Of a stretch of DNA of 64,000 nucleotides, positions 46,196 through 57,485 are shown piece by piece. The DNA is from Flammula alnicola. Lineage: Eukaryota; Basidiomycota; Agaricomycetes; Agaricales; Strophariaceae. The stretch spans positions 186,001-250,000 of the forward strand of contig JADNRV010000035.1 of NCBI GenBank assembly GCA_015499995.1. The letters are read 5' to 3'. How positions within the stretch are numbered: position 1 is the first letter of the stretch; the number at the start of each line of letters is the position of its first letter. A model generated the notes under the pieces. The model was not told the origin of the DNA. It worked only from the letters and a program-made list of their open reading frames with translations, and ran no database searches. The position numbers and the translations under genes are program-made.

Positions 46196-48869
46196 AATTG
46201 TAGGTGATTAGGGTGTCGATTTTCCTTCATTTCTTCATTTATAATTTTGACCATTGCTGTACTCAACTCATTTCATTCTTGTTTGGAGAAGGTCCGAACA
46301 TTTTCAGGTGTGATCACGTTCATTTCATCTTCATATATCGGAAGGGATTTATATGTAGTACTATGTATGTACATATGCTAACGGTTGTATCGCGTTACGA
46401 GGGGGTTGGAACAGTTGATAGCCGCCGGTGTAATGATATGTTAGGTGTCTGAGAAAGAGAACGCAGAGCGAGCTGATAGGGACAGAATTATGAGTGGGAT
46501 CCGACAGATCTGAAAGAGAGAGACCCAGCGGAGCAGGAACATTTGGACTGGCGGTGGAGAACAAGCAAATCAAGGACAAGAACGACGCGTTTTCGTAATC
46601 AGGCACACAAACATAGCCACCCATGTTCTCCGCTTGAACCCAACCGTGCGAATTTGGAAAAATAATTGTCAATTCGTGCAGACGCCTCAGGCTCCTCTGC
46701 TTGCTCTGGTTCACATCGTCCCGTATTCTATCCTTCCTCTGCGGCTCTCAGACAAATTTGTCTGACCCTGTTATATGACAACCAATTTGTATGTTCAGAA
46801 ATAAAATTCTCTGTACTAACCCTCCGAGTCTTTCCAGCTGCAGGTCTTATCGCAACTGGTCATTTCGCCTCTCAGTCCCTTAAAATTTGGACGTACTCTG
46901 AAGACTTGAACCTTGAACGTTGAACGTTTGAAAATTTGAATGTCTGAACCCTTTTCTGCCATTCTACCTGTATATATTTAATCATGTGGTTTCCCTGTAC
47001 GTCTCTGTCTCATCAATGGTCGTTCCTTGCACTAACACTTCCCTCCTACCCTCTTTCCAGCGGCATATCAATTCTATTTGGAGCTTCGAAAGACTGTCCT
47101 CCACGCCTCCAAGCTTCACCATCTCCGCCTTACACCTTCCCCATGTCTTGACAGATAGACCGCCGAGTCAGCATTTTCACTCGCTTTTTATATCCCATAT
47201 TGACCTCCTCTTGGCATCCTCTCCAGTATGTAAAGGCATTGTATGGAGTCCTCTTGATACATCGTACAACCGTGGATTGAATATGGCTCGATAGTGTAGA
47301 AGAAGCAGCTAGGCGTGAAAGAAGGGCCCGAACAGTGAGTACAACGAAGCCGAAAGAAAAGCCAATCGATTACTCACCTTGATAGGTCAGTGTCCATCGC
47401 TACAACCACCTACCTCTCACCTCGACCTCCCAAATGTCTGAACGACGCTTTTGCGGAATAGATGAATTGACGAGTCCGACCTTTACAACCGTTTTCAAGA
47501 CGTCAATTAAAGACTTCGCAGCCCTCCACCGGCAAGGACGGGTGAACACAATCGCAATATGGCGTGGTATGAGGCATTGGCCTCCGAGGGTTCGGCGCTC
47601 AGGAGCGAGGTTGTGTCGTATTTGAGTGTGGTTGGCGGAGGTGACGACGGCAAGAACATGTCGTCCTCTCTTTCCACTCATTCCGGTAGAACTGCCTCGA
47701 GATGACCGGTGGAACTGTGCGCTGAGTTTGTCGTGCTAAGCCTTTTGGGTGGATGTGACCGGACAACAGTCATTGGGTAGGGTGGGGACAGGACTGGACG
47801 CCGCCCCAAGGCAGTCCCCAGGCGCCTACCCGCCGCCTGTTTCGACAACTACTTCTCTGTCCTTCTCGAGAGATCACACACCCACCCGACCAGTTGGGAA
47901 AAAATATGCTGCTTGTTGCATCTTTGCGTCCCATCAGACACGTCTTTCCTATTCTCCTCCAGCTTCCTCGGTACACGTTTAGCAGCCCTGCCTCTCATGA
48001 TACTTCCTTCTCTTGCTGTCCACATTACCGTCTACTCCACTGGGTTCCACGCACTATGGTCTCCATGTACCACAGCTGTTCCCGGTGGTCCTGCCAAACT
48101 CCTGACACGGAATTGCATGACCTTGGTGCCTTCGTTGTTATCGCTGGCTTTCGACACCTCTCATGTCCACCTCGATATGTAAAATTTGATATGTCATTTC
48201 CAATTCTACCCGCGACCTCGAATTCACATATTCATCGATACCCGTACTCACTCTCATGCCTATGGTTCGTGAACGTCAGGCCAGCTACATCCCAAGGAGA
48301 AGCGACCGAAGAAGAGTCAATGGCGGTGCGAATTGGGGTTGGGGCATGGCGAGGGCGCTGTATCCCCGAAGACTAATCGCGCTCTTTGAACGGATTCGAA
48401 CATGACGGTGGATGAAATCTTTGGAAGAGGGGCAGAGATTCGGCGCACAGATGATACATATTTGATTCTGGAAGGGTCCTGGGTCCTCCGTACATCACGG
48501 CGGCGGCTCGAGGAGCTGTTACTGTATGGATTTCCCACTCTGAGGCCTGGACGCCGGAGTTGTTCGATATCACGCCGTCAGGTTTTCAGGCTCTTTACTC
48601 TCATCTGCGAATATTTATTGAGGCCGTCTTGCTTTTGGTGTGTACTGACTGTTCATAGACCATATTATTTACATATTTCCGACCTCGATCCTCGTCCTGG
48701 AAGTGTAAATACATAGTCAGTGATGTGAAGGCGGCTAACCAAGCCTGCGCAGCCTCCCCGAATTCCCACGAGCACAGCCCACGATGTAACCACGCACTAC
48801 ATCTCCGTGACTCCCTTCTGTCGTGCTCACGTCTTCCGCTTCTTCACTCTTTCTACTCAGTGTTACCCA
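46196..48869. other. 2.7 kb without a supported gene
   Basis: Many short frames exist on both strands, but none has a recognised motif or convincing exon partners. The sequence is C/T-rich in parts (46980-47250, 47880-48250). The promoter of the right NACHT gene should lie near 48700-48869. Confidence 0.35.
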
Positions 48870-51777
48870 ATGGCAACCATGTTCCCCGACGCCAAGGGTA
48901 TCGCAATCACAGGTGGAAGGTTTACGAACGTAGAAGGCGGAGACGTCAATCACGTCCAGTACACCTTCAATATGGCGGGCAACGCCGACGATAGCCACGC
49001 GAGAGGTGTGTCTAAGCGGCTGAAAGAAATCGTCGCAACAAAACCTAACGGAATATTTAGCTATGGAGATATTGTGCCAAAATATCGCTTCAGGCGCATT
49101 CCACGACTCCGCTGAACGTTTCGATCCGCCTAAATGTCACCCTCACACACGACAAGCCATCGTCAAGAAAATCATGGATTGGATCGAGGATCCCGATAAC
49201 TTGCAGTATTTCCTGTGGATGTACGGCCCAGCGGGATGTGGAAAGTCGGCCATCGCTCAGACCATAGCTGAGATGTGTGCGGAAGCCGGGCTTCTCGCTG
49301 CCTCGTTCTTTTTCTCCCGCACCGTACCAGGCCGCAACGATAAAGCACATTTCATACCAAGTCTCGTCTATCAGTTATGCGTGACAATCCCCGAAATGCG
49401 TGTCCATGTGGCGACAGCAGTGGAGCTCGATCCATTCCTCTTTTCCCGCTCCGTCGCATCTCAGACACAGGCACTGCTCGTCAAGCCACTCAATCTAAGC
49501 GCCGTCGATCAGAAACCTCAAGAATTTCCCAATTTCCGACCTCGAGTGATCGTTGTCGACGGCTTGGACGAATGCAGCGACAGCAGTTCGCATAGCGAAA
49601 TTCTTTCCGCCCTCTCAGCAGCCGTCAAACATTCTTCCGTGCCCCTACTTTTTCTCGTCGCGAGCCGTGCGGAACATGAAATCCGGGAAGCATTCAATAG
49701 CTCATGGATGCGTTCTTTGACGACAGGACTGCCATTGGACGACACATACCAACCCGACGATGATATCCGTGTCTTTTTGGAAGCAAAATTTGCCGAAATC
49801 AAAGAGAAACATCCGTCTCGTGGTTACCTTCCCACTGACTGGCCAAGCGTCGATGACATTGATCGTCTTGTCGAAAAATCTTCCGGGCAGTTTATATATG
49901 CCTCGACCGTCATGCTATACGTTGGCTCGCGTCACAGTCTTCCCTTGCGCAGACTGAAGGTTGTTCTCGGCCTATCGTGTGCCGAAAATGATGCGGATAG
50001 ACCCTTCGCCCAGCTAGATGCATTGTATCATCACATCCTGGCCTCTGTCCATGAATCGAACCTCCCGAAGGCGCTTGAGATACTCAGTTTGTCCATCCTC
50101 CACATCTATGGTTGGCCACTGGCCCTCGCCGATGAGCTCTTTGCTCATGAAGCTGGGAGTGCACAAATAATAATGAATGACCTTCATGCTCTCCTCCATA
50201 TTCCCGAAGCCGATTCTACCGACCAACAGCTTCGCATGCTCCATGCCTCATTTCCGGATTTTCTCCTTGATCAGTCGCGCTCGGGAAGGTTCTTTATCGA
50301 TGCTGCAAAGGCGCGTACCAACCTTGCACGGCGATGGTTAACTTTTTACGGGAAACATATACCTGATCTCCATAAGGCGGGCATTCATCCTATGATACCG
50401 ACTGATCGTGAGCTTTATTCTAAATCCTCGATGCAAGCCGCTGACTTATATCCTGCTGGGGAATCTAGACGTTCATCATACGTGCAGCACTTGCATAACT
50501 GAAACAATTTTTCATCATTGCACTGGCGGCGCATACCTAACCGCTGAGCTCCAGGCTGATCTCTACAATTTTGAGGTCGAAAAAAGTTTTTCAGTTGCTG
50601 GTTCTTACAAGTCAGACATGTGGTATCGCCTTGGAGCGGCCGTCAATTTTATTGCATGGCTGGAACATCAGGTGCGGTCTTTCCTTTTCGGCTGCAGTTA
50701 ACTTCGCTGATTTGCATGTTTGATAGGCGTTTCCAGATCCCAACAAGGATGTATATCGTCATCTCTTGCTACGAATGCAGAAATGTATTCAGGAATACTT
50801 TTCGAAATACCCAAAGGACGTCCAGCTTAATCTGTCGACCGCTTTGACGTGTCCGCTGTTTTTTTCCTGTCCTCCCATTTCCAAATCACTTTTTGAGTAT
50901 TTACTTTACTCAAAAGAACTATCTGAACAACTCCACATACAAGAAACAGACCAAGCTTCATTTTCTTTCCGCGGCAATGAATGTTATTCTGCCTTTTCGC
51001 AATGGGGGACAAATACTACTATGCAGGCTGGTTTGCTCTGTCGGCTTCTTACAAACTCCGCATTGCCCATGGCTGGAGGCTATTTTATAGATCAAAGCAT
51101 GTATACTGATCTTTCTCTCCAAATTGCAGCATACCTTTTCCCCTTGTGAGTTCGTCGACGACTCTTAGTTGTGTCCGACTGCTCACATGTCTCTGCTGTA
51201 CAGGGGTGGCCGTTCCGGTATGGAGCAAAGATGGTTCGATTTTTCGCCAGACAAATACTGGGTCTCGCAGTTTCTTGCTGTCATTCTGTCAAAAGCCTCG
51301 CCAGCCCCAAATCTGGCAGAGATTCTGCGGGACCATGCGCTTCAATTCCATGCTTCATCCATACCTGCCGACGAGAAAGATTCGCCTCCGTACATGGATG
51401 CCCTATCTGCGTTAGCCATCGCCAGTCTGATTTACATTCAGGTGCGATTTCCGCATTTTATGATTATAACTATCCTTACCGCCTTCGAAGGAGTGTAACA
51501 TACCCTTTCTAGAACATTCGCATAGGCCAGAAACTGACGTTTGCTATATTTGCTTGTCGCAAGAATGGGAGGACGAGTTGTCTGTCGAGCGGATTCCGGA
51601 GCGAGCCGAAGCACTCGTCCCAGCAGCACCACGGCAGCTTTTTCCTCTTTTCTTATTTGCCTGGTTTGCGCGACTGGTAGAAATGCTGATACGGGTGCGT
51701 AACCGACTTTCTGGCACATTGGTCTCCCTTACTCATCTTTCCTTCACGCATAGGACATTCACCATATGTATATCTAG
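48870..51777 (+). CDS. NACHT NTPase (STAND family), intact right copy
   Basis: Seven exons, 48870-49005, 49061-50407, 50469-50671, 50727-51145, 51204-51441, 51491-51694 and 51754-51777, give 856 aa with all phases matching. A short N-terminal region (GIAITGGRFTNVEGGD) precedes the NACHT domain: Walker A GPAGCGKSAIAQT near 100 and Walker B VIVVDGLDECSD near 205. The helical part includes HLVEKSS-type and LHASFPDFLLD segments. The C-terminal 350 residues show no WD40, ankyrin or TPR repeats; near the end are VCYICLSQE and a hydrophobic helix (RQLFPLFLFAWFARLVEML). Fungal STAND NTPases are ATP-dependent switches, some controlling incompatibility or cell death; this role is inferred. It is a paralogue of the broken copy at 25676-28515. 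Confidence 0.9.
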
Positions 51778-52976
51778 TAGTAGACGTACAAGGAAAGCAT
51801 GCGGGAGGCTTTTTTTTCATCTCGCCTTGCTTACGTTGGTATCCTTTTTTTGGGGGGATCCGTGGGAACCATGTCCGCGATCGGTGGACGCCTCGAAGCC
51901 TCGCAGCTTTGCAAGCACTTGGGCTCAACTAAGCAACCCACACGTGCAAATGTGAGTGGTGCAAGATAAGATAACTTGGCGTGAGTTCCACCAAATACAA
52001 TGAGCGTGATGATGATGAGATGAGAATGTATTTTGATGTGCAAGATAACCTAACACCGGTTTTCTTGTTTGTGCCTGGGCTTTCGCGGGCTTTGCGAATA
52101 TTCGAAATTTCGGAGCTTTGAACCGTCCATCCACCGATCACCTGGACCGTGGGCGTATGTTCAAAAGGCATCCGCTTTGGATCGGGCCGGGTCGATGACC
52201 AAGCACGCATGCGATCCAAAGATATTCGGCATTTCAAATCCGGATTTCGAAAATGAATGCTGAGAAGCCCGAGAAAGTCCTGAGCGTCTGGACAAGTCGA
52301 TTTGTGGCATATGTATGCCGAGAACCAAACCTGCTATACCAAACACTGAAGGGAGAAGGTGGGTGGGTCAAAAGAAATGCTATGGATGTCAAATAACTTG
52401 GGATGAGATTTTTTTCGCGTCGGAACAAATCTCAGAAGACGAAGAAGAGTTATTCTTCTTCGAAGATGAAATAATCTGCTTATATAATATACTGATTAGA
52501 TCACGGTTGGTTCCGACGCTTTTCTTTATCTTATCCTAAGATGAGCCCTATGGGCTCATCGCGGATGATTGGTACGAGACTATGCAAGCACTCTATTCTT
52601 AATCATATATCCTCGTCAAACTTAGTCAAAGTCCAGCGGTCAGGAGCCCGAGTCCAAGCTGAGTTCACGTGACATTCTTCAAAGCCCTCTTGAGCGGCTT
52701 TGTATGATGAATGAGTCTGACGATCTTATAGTTCCTTGTAGCGTTTTTTTCCTTGAACTCTGAAGAGAGCAGTGGCGAGAGTTTATAATATTCAGTTGAT
52801 ATCATTTCAGATCACCAGAGATCCGACCTTCTTAATCATACGATGCCCGTGAATTGCCCGTGAAGATGAGAAATAGCAGCGCACTCGCCGGAGGATGGCA
52901 CATTCAAAACCCAACTCCATTCAGGTTTATATACGACTTATAAACCACTTCAGATTCACCTCTGTTAATTTCAAAG
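51778..52976. other. Intergenic, no supported gene
   Basis: A palindromic GAAGAAGAGTTATTCTTCTTC-like segment is near 52440 and an ATGAGCCCATAGGGCTCAT-like inverted repeat near 52542-52560. Otherwise nothing is recognised. The hydrolase promoter lies at the right end. Confidence 0.4.
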
Positions 52977-54475
52977 ATGCGCTCTATCTTCCTCCTCGCA
53001 CTTTCTGCAGCTACCTCTGCTTTTGCCCTTCTGCCCAGGTCTTCGCCACAGTGCCAACAGGTTACCATTCCTGTTAGCATCACGACCAATACCCTCGTTA
53101 TCAATGTCTCTACGCCCACGAATCAATCAGAGCTTACGGGATTGATCACTAAATTCACGAGTCTAACTTCCAACGTGACGAAAGATGATATCCAGGGACA
53201 AACGTCCTTGAATGCGACATATAACATTTGGACGCTCTTGTGCCTTCCATCAGGCAACAGTACACCCAGTACTGTTGAATTTGCGATCCATGGGTACGTC
53301 GCTGACCCTTATACACCTTGATAAGCTTCAGCTCACGCGATATTAGAGTCAACTTCGATCACACGTATTGGAACTTTGGCGGAGACGGTTCACCCTATAA
53401 CTACGTCGATGCAGCGATCAAAGCTGGCCATGCAATCTTCATCTACGATCGTCTAGGTAAGTTATCCGGCGCGACATGGTTTTGAATCTTAACGCTTATA
53501 CATAATTTCTGCACAGGCGTCGGCCAATCTAGTAAACCAGACGGCATCAAAGAAGTTCAGCAGGCGACAGAGATCGAAATCGGAGCACAGCTCATTCGCT
53601 ATCTGAAAAGCGGAAAGTCGGGCCATACGTTCAGTCGCTTCGTTGGAATTGGTCATTCTTTCGGCAGGTATGTACATATGTCACATTATGCTGTATTTCC
53701 CTCTTCCAGTCCTCTGACATCTCCCCAGTCTCCAGTTAATTGGCATTGTTGCAAAGTACGGCGATCTGTTGGACGCTACAGTTCTCACCGGCATCTCTCC
53801 GTTTTCTGGCGGATTGAACACTGCCGTCGCTGCGTTCGGCCTTACCATAGCTTCCCAACAAAACCCCAGTAGATTCGGTACGTTGTTCACCTCCACAAGT
53901 CGCTTGTGTTCCAATCTCCGCGTATCGCTTATCCCACACACATTTTAGGGTCCTTGAGTAATTCATATCTCGCGACTGAAAGCATCATCAACGACCAGAT
54001 GGATTTCTTTGATTTCCCGTTCTTTGACCAAAGTACGAAGGTTTCTCCTGTATATGCTTTGCAGTATTTCTTATCTGAATCGGACTCTGCACAGAGGTCT
54101 TGCAACTCGCATCGGACACGAAGGGTACGCTTACCTTGGGTGAATTAATATCCCTCGGTGCATCCGTAGCCGCCAACTACACAAACCCAGTCTTCGTCGT
54201 CACGGGTGAACATGACTTGTGCGTCGGGTTTCTTTTCTGTGATCCAAGTTTGCAATTCGGTGACTTACCACGTTTTCAGTATCTTCTGCGGTGGAAACTG
54301 TTACCAATCCATGAACGGCTCCGCAAATTTGATTGAGCCTACCAAAGTCTTGTTCCCTGCCGTTCAGACGTTCGATTTCTTTATCCCCGCCAATGTTGGG
54401 CATGGAATCAATTTGCACTTCGGGGCTCCGGAGGTGTTTGCCAAGATTCAGAGTTGGATTGCGGGACTTGCATAG
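52977..54475 (+). CDS. Secreted alpha/beta hydrolase
   Basis: Seven exons, 52977-53293, 53347-53456, 53517-53667, 53729-53877, 53949-54032, 54095-54218 and 54280-54475, give 376 aa. A signal peptide (SIFLLALSAATSAFALLP) is followed by an alpha/beta-hydrolase fold: oxyanion region HGVNFDHTYWNF, YDRLGVGQS, nucleophile elbow GHSFG (Ser190), GEHDFIFCGGNC carrying the likely acid, and NVGHGINLHF carrying the catalytic His. N-glycosylation sequons are frequent in the N-terminal third. The substrate is unknown; an esterase or lipase-like activity is likely from the family. The gene is intact. Confidence 0.88.
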
Positions 54476-55857
54476 AGGTGTAGATAACGCCAAGTTCATG
54501 CGAGGGCGCCGAAGAGGAGCGCGAGCAGGATATATGTCAATACATAGATTTAGATAACTATACATGATCTCATTAATATTATTCTTTCCAAGTTATCGAT
54601 ATCATCGTATGCGCTTATTGGATGTTAGCGAACTCGGACTCTTGTTCCCTGCTGCTATCTCGACAGTCTCCCTTTCTCATCATCGCTGATCCCACATATA
54701 TATGTGTGTACCAATCGAAGTTCAAAGCCGTGAAGGAGCGACAGACGGGCCGTAGCTGATTTGAGGAAGAAACAAAAGATGCGATGGAGGCAAGAGGAAC
54801 TGTGGATCAAATATTTTCCTTCGACAGGGCGGTGGGTGTGTTCGTAGGCATACAGGGGCGGGAATACAGCGAAGGCGGTGGAAATGAAGCCGTAATTGAA
54901 TGTGGTGAGACGCAAGCTACTAAGTAGGAGAGGGGAAGGGACAGTCGTCAATCGGGCCTCTAATCTATTATTAGACCACGTACGTCTCGCGAAAGAAAAA
55001 AAATCTCACAACTTCGGTCTCGCAATATGACCACCCAAAGACATACACATGCAAGAGCAGAGCGCTGAACCCGTTGACGTCCTCGGATAGATAGGCGTAG
55101 TTCTAATTGACGACAAGGTGTTCTCGAAGGATGTCGGTCGGCGTATTCAAAACCAGTCAGGACCTTGGGTAGCGCAGAACCCTGGATGATGATATCGACC
55201 TCATCATCGGGTCTGGATGTTTCCGAAGGCTGTCTCCATCTGGTCTCCATTTCCCCATTTTCCTTCAGAGCCGGCGCCACTTAAATTTAACAACGGGATC
55301 TAATATGAGGACTTTCAGCGGTTTTACTCCCATGTGCAACTAGGTGCAACTGGAATGCAAGGCACACGATACAGGAACGCCCAATAGCGCGCAGTGTTTC
55401 GATGTTTCCGGAAGCCTCTGTTTCTTATTATTTTATCTTTCTTATCTGCGCTGGCTGCCTAAACATGTGGTTCACATCTAAACGATAAAAGATCGGTAAG
55501 GTTGCATTTGTGTTACTTATTCACGGGATTGGTCGAGAAGAAGAAGTGTGAGACTTGAGTTTACGCAAAGACAAGGTTCAAACGTAACGTACTTATGTAT
55601 GGTTGCCGTCTGCTGCCCTTACTTCAACTTGTTCCATCACCCAGTCGGATGCAGAGCAACATCACAGGTGAACTCAGGGTGAACCGGTGACAGGAGGATG
55701 GTCACGAGTCTACTCATCCCTCGCTACAGAGAACAGAAATTATTGATGATCTCCATTGCCGCTCTCTTACCTTTTACTTAAATAACTCTATATGGGCTTG
55801 AACTTTTGAGCTGTCTTTAACACCTAAACTTGGACACATCGCCCTCCAGTTCTTCAA
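54476..55857. other. Intergenic, possible weak minus-strand coding pieces
   Basis: Minus-strand open stretches at 54655-54951 and 54960-55280 contain natural-looking words (TTFNYGFISTAFAVFPPLYA, DDEVDIIIQGSALPKVLTG) and could be exons of a decayed gene, but I could not join them and do not recognise a family. The 55300-55857 part is likely the promoter of the next gene. Confidence 0.3.
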
Positions 55858-57348
55858 ATGGGGGCGATCATCACTATGTCAAACACCTTTGGTGCGCTTG
55901 AAATCGGTTCCAACGTTGCGATATTCCTCTTCGGTATTGTTACATTGCAATGCTACCTCTATTTTTCGCGCTTCGATGACGATCGACTCGCATTCAAAGC
56001 ACTCGTGAGTGTTGCCTTGACCAAAACCTAACGGATATACTAACTCTCTTATCACTGAAAGGTCGCTACCATCTGGTCAATTTTGGCTGTATCTTCGTAT
56101 AATCCGACCTGACATTGTCATCATTTTGAAAGGCTTCTAGAATTGGGACATACGATCGCGGTGTCATATGAAGTCTACAGGATAACGATTCTGTTATATG
56201 GAAAGGCTCAAGATGCGACCAAATTTCCCGGTTTTGGTGGAGTGACGATCTTAGGAGGACTTATAACGACTCTCGTTCAGGTGAGCCTGAGTTTGCCAGT
56301 TCTTCTTGACGACGATGGCTTACCGAACACCTCTCTCTCCCTCGACCGAACAGTGGTTCTTTGCCTACCGCGTGTGGAGCGTCCTCCCCAGTCCATGGCG
56401 TTATGTGGGATTGGTGTGTGCACTAGCCGCACTCGCGAGGCTTGCAATGAGCATCTACGTTGGGATAGAAGTTTTTGTCTTGCCGAATGCGATGGCGGTT
56501 GCCCTTGGTATGCAGCCAGTGACCACTGCACTCTTCGTGATGGGGGCTTTAATCGATGTCACTATCGCCATATCCATGGTGTACTTCTTGATTCAAAAGC
56601 GGGAAAAGGGTCTCAGCAGGTGCGAATCGATAATCTTGGCTGCTTCGGATATCCTACCTATTTTCATGTCTTTTTAGGGTGACAAGGCTTATTGATCGTC
56701 TGATTGGGTTCTCCATCCGTGAGTTGCATACCTCCCGCTATATCCACATGCTTACCGCTCTTTAATGGATTAGGAACTGGTCTGGTTACCAGGTTTGTCG
56801 CTCGCTCGACTTTTTTTCTCTCGATTCAAACGCCCTTGTCTCAGTATTGCTGCTGTCGTGGTCCTCATTCTTGTGAGTCTATTCCACCTCCGACTGTCAA
56901 GTAATGATTTCTCATATACTTCGCAGTACCGACTCATGCCTTTCAATCGTAAGTCCAACTCGCCTTGTCTTCCACTCGATTCACATATGACCCACTACCT
57001 CCCGTCGACAAAGTTATTTATTTTGCTATGTACGCGTCGCTTGCAAAATGTACGTCCCCCTCTTCGTAACTCTGTCGACAAGACATGAATATTTCAGTAT
57101 ATTCGAACTCTCTTCTTTCTGCGTAAGAGGACTTTATCCAACACTGAACGCATTTCTTTACTCATTCTATTTGATGTAGGCTCAATGCGCGGAGCTCCTT
57201 GAGAGATACAGTGTCAAAGTCGCTCTCCGTGGAAGTTCCGCGGCGAATTGGAACTCATCGAGCAACTTCTTCTAAAGGTCTTTCCCCTGATCATGAAGCG
57301 GTGCGTCATTACTTTTGGCGTCGATATCCATCCCTGAAGGCTTATTGA
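55858..57348 (+). CDS. DUF6534 seven-transmembrane protein, copy A
   Basis: Eleven exons, 55858-56004, 56062-56075, 56133-56280, 56354-56619, 56678-56718, 56774-56792, 56845-56872, 56927-56948, 57014-57049, 57098-57122 and 57180-57348, give 304 aa with every phase consistent. The product has seven hydrophobic segments and the C-terminal pattern of DUF6534 proteins: RLIDRLIGFS, GLVTS, a further helix, then SNSLLSALNARSSLR and a basic tail. The family is expanded in mushrooms and predicted to be receptor-like membrane proteins; ligand and role are unknown. Exons of 14, 19, 22, 25 and 28 nt are remarkable. The paralogue at 62347-63892 has the same exon structure in inverted orientation. Confidence 0.88.
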
Positions 57349-57485
57349 GAACTTTTAGTACAACAACGTGATATCTATCGAGATGAAGACCACCACGCAG
57401 GTCAGAACCGACCGTAACGATTATTATTAGGTGTGCATCCTCGTTACAATTGATGACCTTTATTGAAACTAAAGTGACCCGTCGT
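55858..57485 (+). repeat. Left arm of an inverted segmental duplication
   Basis: Similar in reverse complement to about 62240-63892, covering the whole DUF6534 gene, its introns in part, and about 130 bp of 3' flank (shared words such as GTACAACAACGTGATATCTA and GAGATGAAGACCACCAC). The two arms are tail to tail, with about 4.8 kb between them. Confidence 0.8.

Noticed and set aside
46986..48376. Series of C/T-rich plus-strand frames
   Set aside because: Pyrimidine-rich composition depletes stop codons; no motif or consistent exon chain was found.
52440..52560. Inverted repeats as a CRISPR-like or terminator array
   Set aside because: They are isolated short palindromes in a eukaryotic intergenic region with no regular spacing.
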